Below are positions 7,443 through 13,354 of a stretch of 13,354 bases of DNA, piece by piece. The notes below the pieces were generated by a model. That model saw only the letters and a program-made list of their open reading frames with translations, was not told the DNA's origin and made no database searches. How positions within the stretch are numbered: position 1 is the stretch's first letter; each line of letters opens with the position of its first letter. The stretch lies in NCBI GenBank assembly GCA_913020235.1, contig CAJWBT010000025.1, positions 1 to 13,354 on the forward strand, read 5' to 3'. This stretch comes from an uncultured Chloroflexota bacterium. GTDB taxonomy: Bacteria; Chloroflexota; Dehalococcoidia; UBA3495. Made by a program: the position numbers and the translations under genes.

Positions 7443-7642
7443 CGCAACTCGACAAGACCACACTTGCGGTTGTCTACCTGGGGTTGATATTCGGGGTTCC
7501 GGCGGTGTGTGTGGTGATTGCCTTCAGGTGGACCTGGCACGGAGTCTCAGCGATGGCCCAGAAACTTGGCTCCTTCGGGCTTCTCCTTTGTCGCCCCTTC
7601 ATGGTCGTCCGCAACGGGAAGCAGCCCAGCGTCCGGGGGTAG
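7439..7642 (+). CDS. Small putative single-pass membrane protein
   Basis: 67 residues beginning MTQLDKTTLAVVYLGLIFGV, with a hydrophobic helix at about residues 8-29 followed by RWTW and a basic tail. GGAGG at 7425-7429 lies 9 bases before the ATG, and the ATG overlaps the stop of the preceding membrane frame (ATGA), the usual sign of translational coupling. From about codon 44 the reading runs into an inverted-repeat element (7568-7661), and the last 24 residues look like read-through of that element rather than evolved protein. The original C-terminus may therefore have been replaced. No family recognised; function unknown. Confidence 0.45.
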   Translation: MTQLDKTTLAVVYLGLIFGVPAVCVVIAFRWTWHGVSAMAQKLGSFGLLLCRPFMVVRNGKQPSVRG

Positions 7643-7661
7643 TCCACCCCGAAGAGGAGCC
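7568..7661. repeat. Inverted-repeat-bounded element (about 94 bases)
   Basis: GGCTCCTTCGGG (7568-7579) and CCCCGAAGAGGAGCC (7647-7661) are imperfect inverted copies, GGCTCCT-TCGGG against GGCTCCTCTTCGGGG. The element covers the 3' end of the small membrane gene, including its stop codon. It could be a small palindromic mobile element; further copies elsewhere in the genome would prove it. Confidence 0.4.
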
Positions 7662-7663
7662 CT

Positions 7664-7756
7664 CGGCGCCAAGCAGGGGGCTCTGAGTTCAACCAGAGGC
7701 CGAAAGGCTGCTTCTCCCGACACCGCTCGGCTCGCCGCTGGGCGGACTTGGCGCTG
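7664..7756. other. Candidate structured RNA or composite palindrome
   Basis: CGGCGCCAAG (7664-7673) pairs with CTTGGCGCTG (7747-7756) over 10 base pairs with one G-U, closing a multi-hairpin interior: CTCTG/CAGAG (7681-7685 with 7694-7698), a GCC-GAAA-GGC tetraloop hairpin near 7699-7709, and a CCGC/GCGG stem around 7721-7745. GAGCCC (7657-7662) and GGGCTC (7678-7683) offer a competing pairing. I cannot match it to a known RNA family; GC-rich DNA yields such folds by chance, so confidence is low. Confidence 0.3.
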
Positions 7757-8165
7757 CCACTTTCCTGTTGGATCGGCCTTCGCGGCGACCGCCGTTTCAA
7801 TCCCGCCGAGATTTCCCACCTCTATTGATCACGGCCGAGTCTGATGAGACGCGGGGAGCACGCGCCGCCCCTGGAAGCGGGGCAATTACTATCTGCCCGT
7901 CCTTCGGCCTTTCCCAGCACGTTTCATCGTCGCACGGGGCCACCGCGGGCCAGGGATTCCGCGAAGGGGAAAGGCGCCTAGAGACGGCAGCACCTTGCGC
8001 CCTAGGCATGGAAGGCGCATAATCCGGCCTGTCAAAGAGGACTCATTCTTGAGTCTCCGGACGCGAGGTCTCTTGATCTCGCTCACATCCTTCATACATA
8101 TGCCGCCGGACAATCGGCTGGTCACCATTGGGGCACCCCCGGGCCTGAAAAAAGGAGCGAAACAC
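7757..8165. other. Spacer before the TfoX-domain gene, no gene seen
   Basis: Reading frames crossing this stretch have no credible protein features. It holds two small perfect hairpins: TGCGCC/GGCGCA (7996-8001 with 8014-8019) and GACTCA-ttct-TGAGTC (8040-8055). TTGATC (8073-8078) followed after 16 bases by TACATA (8095-8100) is a weak promoter candidate for the next gene. Confidence 0.4.
8154..8157 (+). promoter_or_regulatory. Ribosome binding site deciding the TfoX-domain start
   Basis: AAAAAAGGAGCG with GGAG at 8154-8157 lies 8 bases before the ATG at 8166. The same frame is open upstream to an ATG at 7995, but the extra 57 residues resemble no protein and the TfoX domain begins at 8166. 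Confidence 0.7.
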
Positions 8166-8501
8166 ATGGCTGTTCCTGATGAGTTTCGGGATTTTGTCAT
8201 AGGGAATCTGGGGCCGCTTGGGGACGTGAAAGCTCGAGCGATGTTTGGCGGCTACGGGATATTTGAATCCGAAACCATGTTTGCTCTAATGGCCGGCTCG
8301 GCATTGTTCTTCAAGGTGGATGATTCGAATCTGGCCGGCTATGAACAAGCTTCCAGCGCACGTTATGGCAAAATGCCCTACTACAGGGTCCCCGACGATG
8401 TTATGAATGACGCGAATGCGCTTCGGGAATGGGCGCGTGCCGCAATTACGGTCGGCCAGCGGGCGCCGGCCAAGAAGAAGAAGAGCAAGAAGAGCAAGTG
8501 A
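8166..8501 (+). CDS. TfoX N-terminal-domain protein
   Basis: 111 residues beginning MAVPDEFRDFVIGNLGPLGD, followed by KARAMFGGYGIFESETMFAL, the hallmark MFGGYG segment of the TfoX N-domain. ALFFKVDDSN, MPYYRVPDDV and a helical ALREWARAAI end complete the fold. Length matches stand-alone TfoX_N proteins; the C-terminal TfoX domain of the gammaproteobacterial competence regulator is absent. The C-terminus is a lysine-rich KKKKSKKSK tail, possibly for nucleic-acid contact. Family role outside Proteobacteria is poorly defined, so a competence function should not be assumed. The start is set by GGAG 8 bases upstream. It precedes the phosphoesterase gene by 119 bases on the same strand and might be co-transcribed with the DNA-processing pair. 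Confidence 0.88.
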   Translation: MAVPDEFRDFVIGNLGPLGDVKARAMFGGYGIFESETMFALMAGSALFFKVDDSNLAGYEQASSARYGKMPYYRVPDDVMNDANALREWARAAITVGQRAPAKKKKSKKSK

Positions 8502-8620
8502 CGGGTCGGGCGGGACCACCGGGCGCCGGCGCGGTGGCTGCATGACTTCCGGGACAACGAATGGGAACACGAGGATATGCCGCTGCCTTCGCGCCGGCCG
8601 GTCAGCCCCGGCAAGCTGAC

Positions 8621-9691
8621 ATGAAGAGTCCACCGATAAGAATCGTATTCTTCGCGGACACCCATCTGGGCTTTGACTATCCTCTGAGGCCCAGGGTACA
8701 AAGAAGACACCGGGGCCAGGACTTCTTCGACAATTTCGATCGTGTCCTCGACTACGCAGCGAGCACCGGGCCGGACCTGGTGGTGCACGGCGGTGATCTG
8801 TTCTTCCGGAGCCGGGTACCGCAGCCAATCGTGGACAAAGTGTACGACGCCCTTTGGAAGTTTGCGGAAACCGGGATCCCTATTCTGATCGTACCCGGGA
8901 ACCATGAGCGGTCAAAGCTGCCCGCTTCCATTTGGCTGGCGCACCCAAACATTCATGTCTTCGATAAACCGAAAACGTATCGGGTTGAGGTGGCAGGGAC
9001 TTCCATCGCCGTTTCCGGGTTTCCGTTCGTCCGCGATGATATCGGGCTCCGGTTCAAGGAGGTCCTTACTGAGACCGGCTGGGATGCGTCCTCCGCCGAC
9101 ATCAAGCTTCTCTGCATGCACCATTTCGTGGAAGGCGCTCAGGTTGGTCCTTCCGGCTACACTTTCCGTTCGGGCCCGGATGTGGTGAGGATGTCGGATA
9201 TTCCCGGGGACTTCGTCGCGGTGTTCGCGGGCCACGTGCATCGCCAGCAGGTTCTGAGGAAAGCAATGGGGAGGGATGCGCTCCAGGTGATATACCCCGG
9301 CTCGACCGAACGGACATCATTCGCGGAGAAGGACGAGCTAAAAGGGTTCTTCGACATCAGGATCGATCACGGCCCTGCGGGCACCGGGTGGGTAACCGAG
9401 TTGCAGTTCCAAGAGCTTCCCGCTCGGCCCATGGTCGATCTCGAGATTGGCGCCGAGGTTCAGGCTTCCGGCCTCCGTAGCTACCTCCTCGACCGCATCG
9501 CAAAGCTGGACAGAAACGCCGTTGTAAGGCTGGGATGGACAAGCCAACTCGACCGGGCCACCGGAGCGATGCTGACGGCGCCGTTCCTCCGCTCCGTCTT
9601 CCAAAGTTCGATGAGCTTCCAGATGAGCTTCCAATTGAACATCAACACGTACCGTGGGCGGCAGGAAGAAGTCAGGGATGCCGCTGAATAA
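8621..9691 (+). CDS. SbcD/Mre11-like metallophosphoesterase (DNA exonuclease family)
   Basis: 356 residues from the ATG at 8621. All phosphoesterase motifs are visible: ADTHLGF (Asp13, His15), VHGGDLFF (Asp59), PGNHERS (Asn94, His95), MHHF (His167) and AGHVHR (His205, His207), which bind two metal ions. YPGSTERTSFAEKDELKGFF at 225-244 is the typical ending of the SbcD/Mre11 nuclease domain, and about 110 residues of cap domain follow. The family makes Mn-dependent 3'-5' exonuclease and endonuclease cuts at DNA ends, normally with an SMC-like ATPase (SbcC/Rad50); none is encoded next door. The in-frame ATG at 8561 would add 20 residues unlike the family, so 8621 (MKSPPIRIVFFADTHLG) is preferred although its Shine-Dalgarno is weak. 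Its end overlaps the UvrC-like gene by 14 bases, indicating coupling. Whether it needs a distant SbcC is unknown. Confidence 0.9.
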   Translation: MKSPPIRIVFFADTHLGFDYPLRPRVQRRHRGQDFFDNFDRVLDYAASTGPDLVVHGGDLFFRSRVPQPIVDKVYDALWKFAETGIPILIVPGNHERSKLPASIWLAHPNIHVFDKPKTYRVEVAGTSIAVSGFPFVRDDIGLRFKEVLTETGWDASSADIKLLCMHHFVEGAQVGPSGYTFRSGPDVVRMSDIPGDFVAVFAGHVHRQQVLRKAMGRDALQVIYPGSTERTSFAEKDELKGFFDIRIDHGPAGTGWVTELQFQELPARPMVDLEIGAEVQASGLRSYLLDRIAKLDRNAVVRLGWTSQLDRATGAMLTAPFLRSVFQSSMSFQMSFQLNINTYRGRQEEVRDAAE

Positions 9692-10685
9692 GGATCACGG
9701 GCGACTCACCGATGCTATTCGCCAGAGTGTGCCGCGGGGTCCGGGCGTATACCTGTTTCGAGACCGTTCAGGAAATACGATCTACGTGGGCAAGTCGGTT
9801 AACCTGAGGCAGCGGATGCTGAGCTACTTCCGCTCGAATCAAGCCGGACTTGAACACCGCATCAGACAAATGGTATTCAACATCCACGATTTCGACTTCC
9901 GGGAAACGCGGTCTGAGCTTCTCGCGCTTCTCCTAGAAGACGCTCTGATCAAGCTCAAGCAGCCCCAATACAACGTTCGCCAACAGCAATCTAACGACTG
10001 CCGCTACCTCGTCCTCACCGACGATCCGTACCCCACCTGCAGAGTGGTCACCGACCAAGAGGCTGCCGGGAGCCACGTTTTCGGCCCGTTCCGGGACCGC
10101 TACCTGGCCGAGCGCATTTTAAGCGTCGTCAACAACCAATTCGGACTCAGGTTTTGTACGGACCCGCGGCCGTTCCGGAAGAGCTTGAACTTTGACCTCG
10201 GCTTATGCGTTGGTCCCTGCAGAAACGGGGTGTCGATGGAGGAATACTCGGAGATAGTACGGCGAGTTTTCGACTTCCTGAGTGGACACGTGAACTGGGT
10301 TGCCCGCGAACTCAAACGTGAAATGAAGCGCTCCGCCGCAAACTGCGAATACGAAAAAGCGGCCGAGCTAAGAGAGCGGCTGAGATTCTGCTCGGACTTC
10401 TCGTCACACCAGCTGTTCACTCAGAGATTCAGGTCTGGGCCAATGACTATCCACGACCGAGGCGATCCGCCTCTGACATACTGTTTCATGAAGGGCAATC
10501 TGATCGGGATCAACACGGAGAAAGCCAAAGAGCCGGGCCGATTGACCGTACCCGAAGAGCTGGCAAGTGCGCAGACCGACGCGAGGTTGGTGCTCGACCG
10601 AGCAATCCTGGTCTGCGGCTGGCTCAACCGAAACGCCGGTAGTTGCAGATTTGCTTTCAGGGAGTCAGCCGTTCCGCGGAGTTAG
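9678..10685 (+). CDS. Short UvrC-like GIY-YIG endonuclease without RNase H-like domain
   Basis: 335 residues with the N-terminal half of UvrC. The GIY-YIG domain is at 23-99 (GVYLF, TIYVGKSVNLRQR, the conserved Glu in RSELLALLLE, and QPQYN). A cysteine-cluster region is at 155-185 (FGLRFC.., GLCVGPC). SMEEYSEIVRRVFDFLSGHV and a UVR UvrB-interaction motif at 222-240 (CEYEKAAELRERLRF) follow. The chain ends about 95 residues after the UVR motif; UvrC proper has about 600 residues, with RNase H-like and HhH domains making the 5' cut. This protein would make at most the 3' incision, like Cho, yet unlike Cho it keeps UVR. One of the four cluster cysteines reads Ser169 (KSLNFD where UvrC has PCLxYQ). 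ATG 9678 is preferred over 9654 because AGGAAG lies 9 bases upstream and the domain starts there. It overlaps the phosphoesterase gene. Confidence 0.88.
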   Translation: MPLNKDHGRLTDAIRQSVPRGPGVYLFRDRSGNTIYVGKSVNLRQRMLSYFRSNQAGLEHRIRQMVFNIHDFDFRETRSELLALLLEDALIKLKQPQYNVRQQQSNDCRYLVLTDDPYPTCRVVTDQEAAGSHVFGPFRDRYLAERILSVVNNQFGLRFCTDPRPFRKSLNFDLGLCVGPCRNGVSMEEYSEIVRRVFDFLSGHVNWVARELKREMKRSAANCEYEKAAELRERLRFCSDFSSHQLFTQRFRSGPMTIHDRGDPPLTYCFMKGNLIGINTEKAKEPGRLTVPEELASAQTDARLVLDRAILVCGWLNRNAGSCRFAFRESAVPRS

Positions 10686-10746
10686 TTTCGGGTCAGGCCA
10701 ATGACGCGTTCGACGAAGGCGGAGCGGCTTGGGGTCTCAACGGGCG

Positions 10747-10818
10747 CCGGTGAAATCACCGGTCATCTGGATGGGCGAGACTCGGGAATTCACGCCGGCC
10801 GGGTGCCCCACCGCCGGC
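10747..10818. terminator. Two hairpins between converging genes, candidate bidirectional terminator
   Basis: CCGGTGA-aa-TCACCGG (10747-10762) and a stronger stem GCCGGC-cg-GGTG-ccc-CACC-GCCGGC (10794-10818) lie in the 139-base gap between the UvrC-like stop (10685) and the helicase stop (10825). Neither is followed by a T-run on either strand, so the role as terminator is inferred mainly from position. Confidence 0.35.
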
Positions 10819-10824
10819 TCTCGG

Positions 10825-11955
10825 CTAACTGAGGTAGACCGACAGTTGCTCCTGTCTCAGCTCATCACCCACGTGGGCCTGGATGGTATCCAGCATCTGG
10901 AAATCCCACTCTGAGACGAAGGTGATTGCGGTGCCAGGCCGTCCCATGCGCGCCGTTCTGCCGATGCGGTGAACGTACTCCTCCACATTGCTCGGCACGT
11001 CGTAGTTGACCACGTGAGACACTGCTGGAATGTCCAGCCCTCGCGCCGCCACATTGGTGGCTACCAGGACGCGCAGATGCTTGGCCCGGAACTGGCCCAT
11101 CACCAAGTCACGCTGCGCCTGTGTCATGTCGCCATGGATGGCTTGGATGTCGAGCCCGCGACGCTGTAGGTAGGCCACCAACCGGTCCACCCCTATCTTG
11201 GTGCGCCGGAACACCAGTGCCTGGGTGATTCGGCCAGGCTCTTTCAGCAGCTGTTCCAGGGCGGCAGGCCGGTCCCCCTCGGCCACCTCGAAATAGACCT
11301 GTTCAACTGCCTCTACCGGCTCGGCGTCCCCACCTACCAGTATCCAGTCGGGTTTCTTCATGTAGCTGTATACCAGGCTTCTGAGCCGGCCGGGCATCGT
11401 GGCGCAGAATAGCAGCGTCTGCCGAGACGAGGGCGTGTGCCGAAGTATGTGTCTTATGTCGTCAGCGAAACCGATGTCCAGCATCTGGTCCGCCTCGTCC
11501 AACACCACGAATCGAAGCCGTCCCAGCTGCACCGTGCGTCGCTCCATGTGGTCCATCAACCGACCCGGAGTAGCTACGAGTATGTGGGCGCCCTGCTGTA
11601 GCGCGTCCAACTGGCGAGCAATGGGCTGGCCACCATAGATGGCGACGCTCCTCAGCTTCCTGAACCTGCCCATGCGCACGATCTCGCCCCGGACTTGCAC
11701 CGCCAGTTCTCGAGTAGGCACCAGCACCAGAGCCTGTACCTCTCGAACGTCCGGATTCAGTGCCTCCACCAGCGGAATGCCAAAGGCAGCGGTCTTGCCT
11801 GTGCCGGTCTGGGCTTGGCCTACTACGTCCCGTCCGTCGCGTACCGGCTGGATCACCGCCTCCTGTATGGGCGTGGGGGAGGTGTATCCCATACCTTCCA
11901 AAGCCCGAGCCACGGGGTCTGAAACCAGCAGATCACCGAAGGGCCTATCGGGCAA
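10825..11955 (-). CDS. DEAD-box ATP-dependent RNA helicase, minimal core
   Basis: 376 residues comprising the two RecA-like domains and nothing more. Motifs in order: Q motif YTSPTPIQ (24-31), Walker A AQTGTGKT (48-55), PTRELA (80-85), TPGR (129-132), DEAD (153-156), motif III CAT (184-186; Cys replaces the usual Ser of SAT), VATNVAARGLD (298-308) and HRIGRTAR (329-336). This family unwinds or remodels RNA duplexes using ATP in ribosome assembly, mRNA decay or cold response. No C-terminal RNA-binding tail is present. The start given is a TTG at 11955; it is the only usual start codon upstream of the core in this frame but lacks a Shine-Dalgarno site. The frame is open without a stop to about 12297, encoding an Arg-, Ser- and Pro-rich stretch, so the true N-terminus may be longer. 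Confidence 0.9.
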   Translation of the reverse strand: MPDRPFGDLLVSDPVARALEGMGYTSPTPIQEAVIQPVRDGRDVVGQAQTGTGKTAAFGIPLVEALNPDVREVQALVLVPTRELAVQVRGEIVRMGRFRKLRSVAIYGGQPIARQLDALQQGAHILVATPGRLMDHMERRTVQLGRLRFVVLDEADQMLDIGFADDIRHILRHTPSSRQTLLFCATMPGRLRSLVYSYMKKPDWILVGGDAEPVEAVEQVYFEVAEGDRPAALEQLLKEPGRITQALVFRRTKIGVDRLVAYLQRRGLDIQAIHGDMTQAQRDLVMGQFRAKHLRVLVATNVAARGLDIPAVSHVVNYDVPSNVEEYVHRIGRTARMGRPGTAITFVSEWDFQMLDTIQAHVGDELRQEQLSVYLS

Positions 11956-12414
11956 AGATATGGCAGGTGCGGTGTCGGCTTGGGGCTCCCGCCGCCTTCT
12001 CTGTCGCCTGGGCCGCTCTCCTGATACAGGGCTGAACGGTTTAGACCCATTGGCTGGCGAAGATGGCGTGTCACGGGTGACAGTGGCGGTCCGGCCTTGG
12101 GGAAGCGAAGGGATCGAGGCTGGATCAGCCGGGGCCTCGGAGGTGCGCTTTCGGAAAAGTGCGCTGAGTTTGCGACTTACAGTGTCAAGTATGGGGAGGA
12201 CCTGCTCTGGGTAGACTAGCGGGGAAGCCTTATGTACAAAAAGGCCATACGATCTACAGCCGTGTCCCCGACTGTAGTACCTGTTTTCTGTTCCTCACTG
12301 TAGTTAACAGAGTAGCATGCTGAGTGGTGTCCAGTCAAAAGCTGCGATATGGAAGGTCTCTCGCGGCGCCGCCGGCCCTTCGCGTGGGAACTACGAGGTG
12401 ATTGACCCCTCGGC

Positions 12415-12432
12415 GGAGATCGCGTGATCTCC
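12415..12432. promoter_or_regulatory. Perfect inverted repeat, operator-like
   Basis: GGAGATC (12415-12421) and GATCTCC (12426-12432) are 7-base inverted copies with a 4-base centre (GCGT), about 150 bases upstream of the CoA-transferase start. A TTGACC at 12402-12407 lies just before it. Size and position suit a dimeric repressor, but no regulator gene is in view. Confidence 0.35.
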
Positions 12433-12497
12433 AGCCTCCCGGGGGGCCCGGCGTCCTGGTAGCTGCCGGCAAGCGGGCCGAAGCTTTGGTGGAGCGA

Positions 12498-12534
12498 GCG
12501 GAAGCGGCGGCGCACCGGTCCCGGCCGCTTTCGC
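12498..12534 (+). promoter_or_regulatory. Leader hairpin upstream of the CoA-transferase gene
   Basis: GCGGAAGCGGC (12498-12508) pairs with GCCGCTTTCGC (12524-12534) over 11 base pairs with one G-U, ending 37 bases before the Shine-Dalgarno site. A second small CGGT/ACCG stem lies between it and the ribosome site. It may affect mRNA stability; it matches no riboswitch class I know. Confidence 0.35.
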
Positions 12535-12570
12535 ATCCCGCGGTTCCGTAGTACCGTGGTTCAGTAGCAA

Positions 12571-12579
12571 AGGAGGTGA
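12571..12579 (+). promoter_or_regulatory. Strong ribosome binding site of the CoA-transferase gene
   Basis: AGGAGGTGA is nearly the full complement of the 16S rRNA tail; its AGGAGG core is 6 bases from the ATG at 12583. It decides the start in favour of 12583 over the internal ATG at 12619 (MALEGLKILD), where the family's conserved part begins. Confidence 0.8.
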
Positions 12580-12582
12580 GGC

Positions 12583-13354
12583 ATGACTCTCGGGGCGAAT
12601 TTCGCCGGCGGCAACGGTATGGCGCTTGAAGGGCTGAAGATTCTAGACACCAGCCAACTCTACGCAGGGGCCATGCCGGCAACTCTCATGGGGGACTTTG
12701 GCGCCGAAGTGATCAAGGTCGAGCATCCCAAGTATGGAGACAACCTGCGGTCGGCCGGCCGGCGCAAGGACGGGATACCGCTGGCCTGGAAATTCCACTC
12801 CCGGAACAAGAAGTGCATTACTCTGGACCTGGGCAACCGCGAAGGCGGCGAAATCTTCAAACGGCTGGTCGAGGACACCGATATCCTGATAGAGGCCTTT
12901 CGCCCCGGCACGATGGAACGTTGGGGGCTGGGGTATGAGGCGCTGAAGGCGGTCAATCCACGTCTGATAATGGTGAGGGTCAGCGGCTTTGGCCAGACCG
13001 GCCCCTATAAGAACAGGCCGGGGTTTGGCACACTGGCCGAGGCCATGAGCGGATTCGCTCACATCACCGGGCAGCCGGAAGGACCTCCCACCCTGCCACC
13101 GCTTGCCCTGGCAGACGGAATCGCCGGCCTGTTTGGCTTGTTCGGCGCCATGTTCGCAGTCTACCACCGCGACGTGGCCGGCACCGGGGTTGGCCAGGAG
13201 ATCGATGTCTCACTGTTCGAGCCACTGCTCTTCGTTCTGGGAGCGCAGCCGTTGACGTACGACCAGCTTGGTTTTATCCAGAGTCGTCGCGGCAACCGAA
13301 GCGGAGGCGGCGGGCCTCGTAACCTCTACATGTGTAGCGACGGCAACTGGGTTG
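12583..13354 (+). CDS. CaiB/BaiF-type (family III) CoA-transferase, N-terminal part, runs off right edge
   Basis: 257 codons are visible of a family usually near 400. Family III CoA-transferases move CoA between carboxylic acids (formyl/oxalyl, carnitine, bile acids, succinyl-CoA with aromatic acids). Landmarks: LEGLKILDTSQLYAGAMPAT, MGDFGAEVIKVEHP (37-50), SRNKKCITLDLGNREG, DILIEAFRPGTMERWGLGY (100-118), VRVSGFGQTGPYKNRPGFG (131-149) and LALADGIAGLFGLFGAMFAV, where Asp178 is the expected catalytic aspartate that forms the acyl anhydride intermediate; QEIDVSLFEPL follows. The first 12 residues (to GGNG) precede the usual family start but are kept because of the very strong Shine-Dalgarno. It diverges from the helicase. 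The acid substrate is not predictable from this fragment. Confidence 0.94.
   Translation, partial: MTLGANFAGGNGMALEGLKILDTSQLYAGAMPATLMGDFGAEVIKVEHPKYGDNLRSAGRRKDGIPLAWKFHSRNKKCITLDLGNREGGEIFKRLVEDTDILIEAFRPGTMERWGLGYEALKAVNPRLIMVRVSGFGQTGPYKNRPGFGTLAEAMSGFAHITGQPEGPPTLPPLALADGIAGLFGLFGAMFAVYHRDVAGTGVGQEIDVSLFEPLLFVLGAQPLTYDQLGFIQSRRGNRSGGGGPRNLYMCSDGNWV

Larger units (their letters stand above)
11956..12582. other. Divergent spacer between helicase and CoA-transferase genes
   Basis: On the minus strand the helicase frame stays open to a TGA near 12297 with no ATG, GTG or TTG, giving a stretch with RPRRQRRRREPQ just before the core. Beyond it lie CTACAG (12254-12259) and two CTGTAG copies (12272-12277 and 12298-12303), then the two inverted repeats listed separately. 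No independent gene in this stretch is convincing. Confidence 0.4.

Noticed and set aside
7792..7805. GTTTCAATCCC, resembling the end of some CRISPR repeats
   Set aside because: It occurs once with no spaced copies and no cas gene, so there is no array.
7841..7870. CTGATGAG, resembling a hammerhead ribozyme core
   Set aside because: The required GAAA after stem II and the flanking stems are missing.
12216..12536. 106-residue minus-strand frame
   Set aside because: Its composition is Arg/Pro-biased without domains, it spans several inverted repeats and has no ribosome site; judged chance openness.
12536..12565. T-box-like GTAGTACCGTGG before the CoA-transferase
   Set aside because: It lacks a specifier stem, the full TGGNACCGCG motif and a terminator, and the downstream gene has no amino-acid link.
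12643..13167. 174-residue minus-strand frame opposite the CoA-transferase
   Set aside because: The plus strand carries a continuous CaiB/BaiF protein with its catalytic Asp and a strong Shine-Dalgarno, so this is a shadow.

Overview
The window is GC-rich bacterial DNA with tightly coded genes and GC-rich third positions. The gene mix is HyuA/HyuB hydantoinase-oxoprolinase subunits, a CaiB/BaiF CoA-transferase, a SpoU-type RNA methyltransferase and a membrane-anchored protein with Thr-Pro linkers and a TolB-type propeller. Together with intergenic palindromes of the 'gtcattccgag...' and 'ccccctttgataaaggggg' types, this suggests an environmental Chloroflexota (Dehalococcoidia/SAR202-like) genome. 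That placement is inference from gene content and familiarity, not from a marker gene.

Left half, all on the minus strand (transcribed right to left). A 921-residue modular envelope protein (7108-4343) has a -35/-10 pair so close to its ATG that the mRNA may be leaderless. Immediately downstream lies a truncated second copy of its first 47 codons (4320-4176), then a TrmH/SpoU RNA 2'-O-methyltransferase (3996-3265). Next comes a 559-base spacer holding a nested palindromic repeat and a good promoter for the following pair, hyuB (2705-951) and hyuA (638 to beyond the left edge). HyuB and HyuA would together form an ATP-dependent hydantoinase/oxoprolinase/carboxylase-type enzyme. A 312-base hairpin-bearing gap separates the two genes.

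Middle (7109-8165). About 1 kb with little conventional coding. It holds two tiny membrane-protein reading frames joined by an ATGA overlap, the first lacking a usable start, plus several inverted repeats and one candidate structured element.

Right half. On the plus strand are a TfoX N-domain protein (8166-8501), an SbcD/Mre11-like metallophosphoesterase (8621-9691) and an overlapping short UvrC-like GIY-YIG protein (9678-10685). The last two look like a two-gene DNA-processing unit. The UvrC-like protein keeps the GIY-YIG and UVR parts but lacks the RNase H-like nuclease and HhH domains. Converging on it is a minimal DEAD-box RNA helicase (11955-10825, minus strand). After a 627-base divergent spacer with inverted repeats, a CaiB/BaiF CoA-transferase begins (12583, plus strand) and runs off the right edge.

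No tRNA, rRNA, CRISPR array, transposase or phage gene was seen. The parts most worth a second look are the SbcD-like/short-UvrC pair, the modular propeller protein with its broken copy, the small-ORF and repeat mosaic at 7.2-7.8 kb, and the start-less open extension upstream of the helicase.
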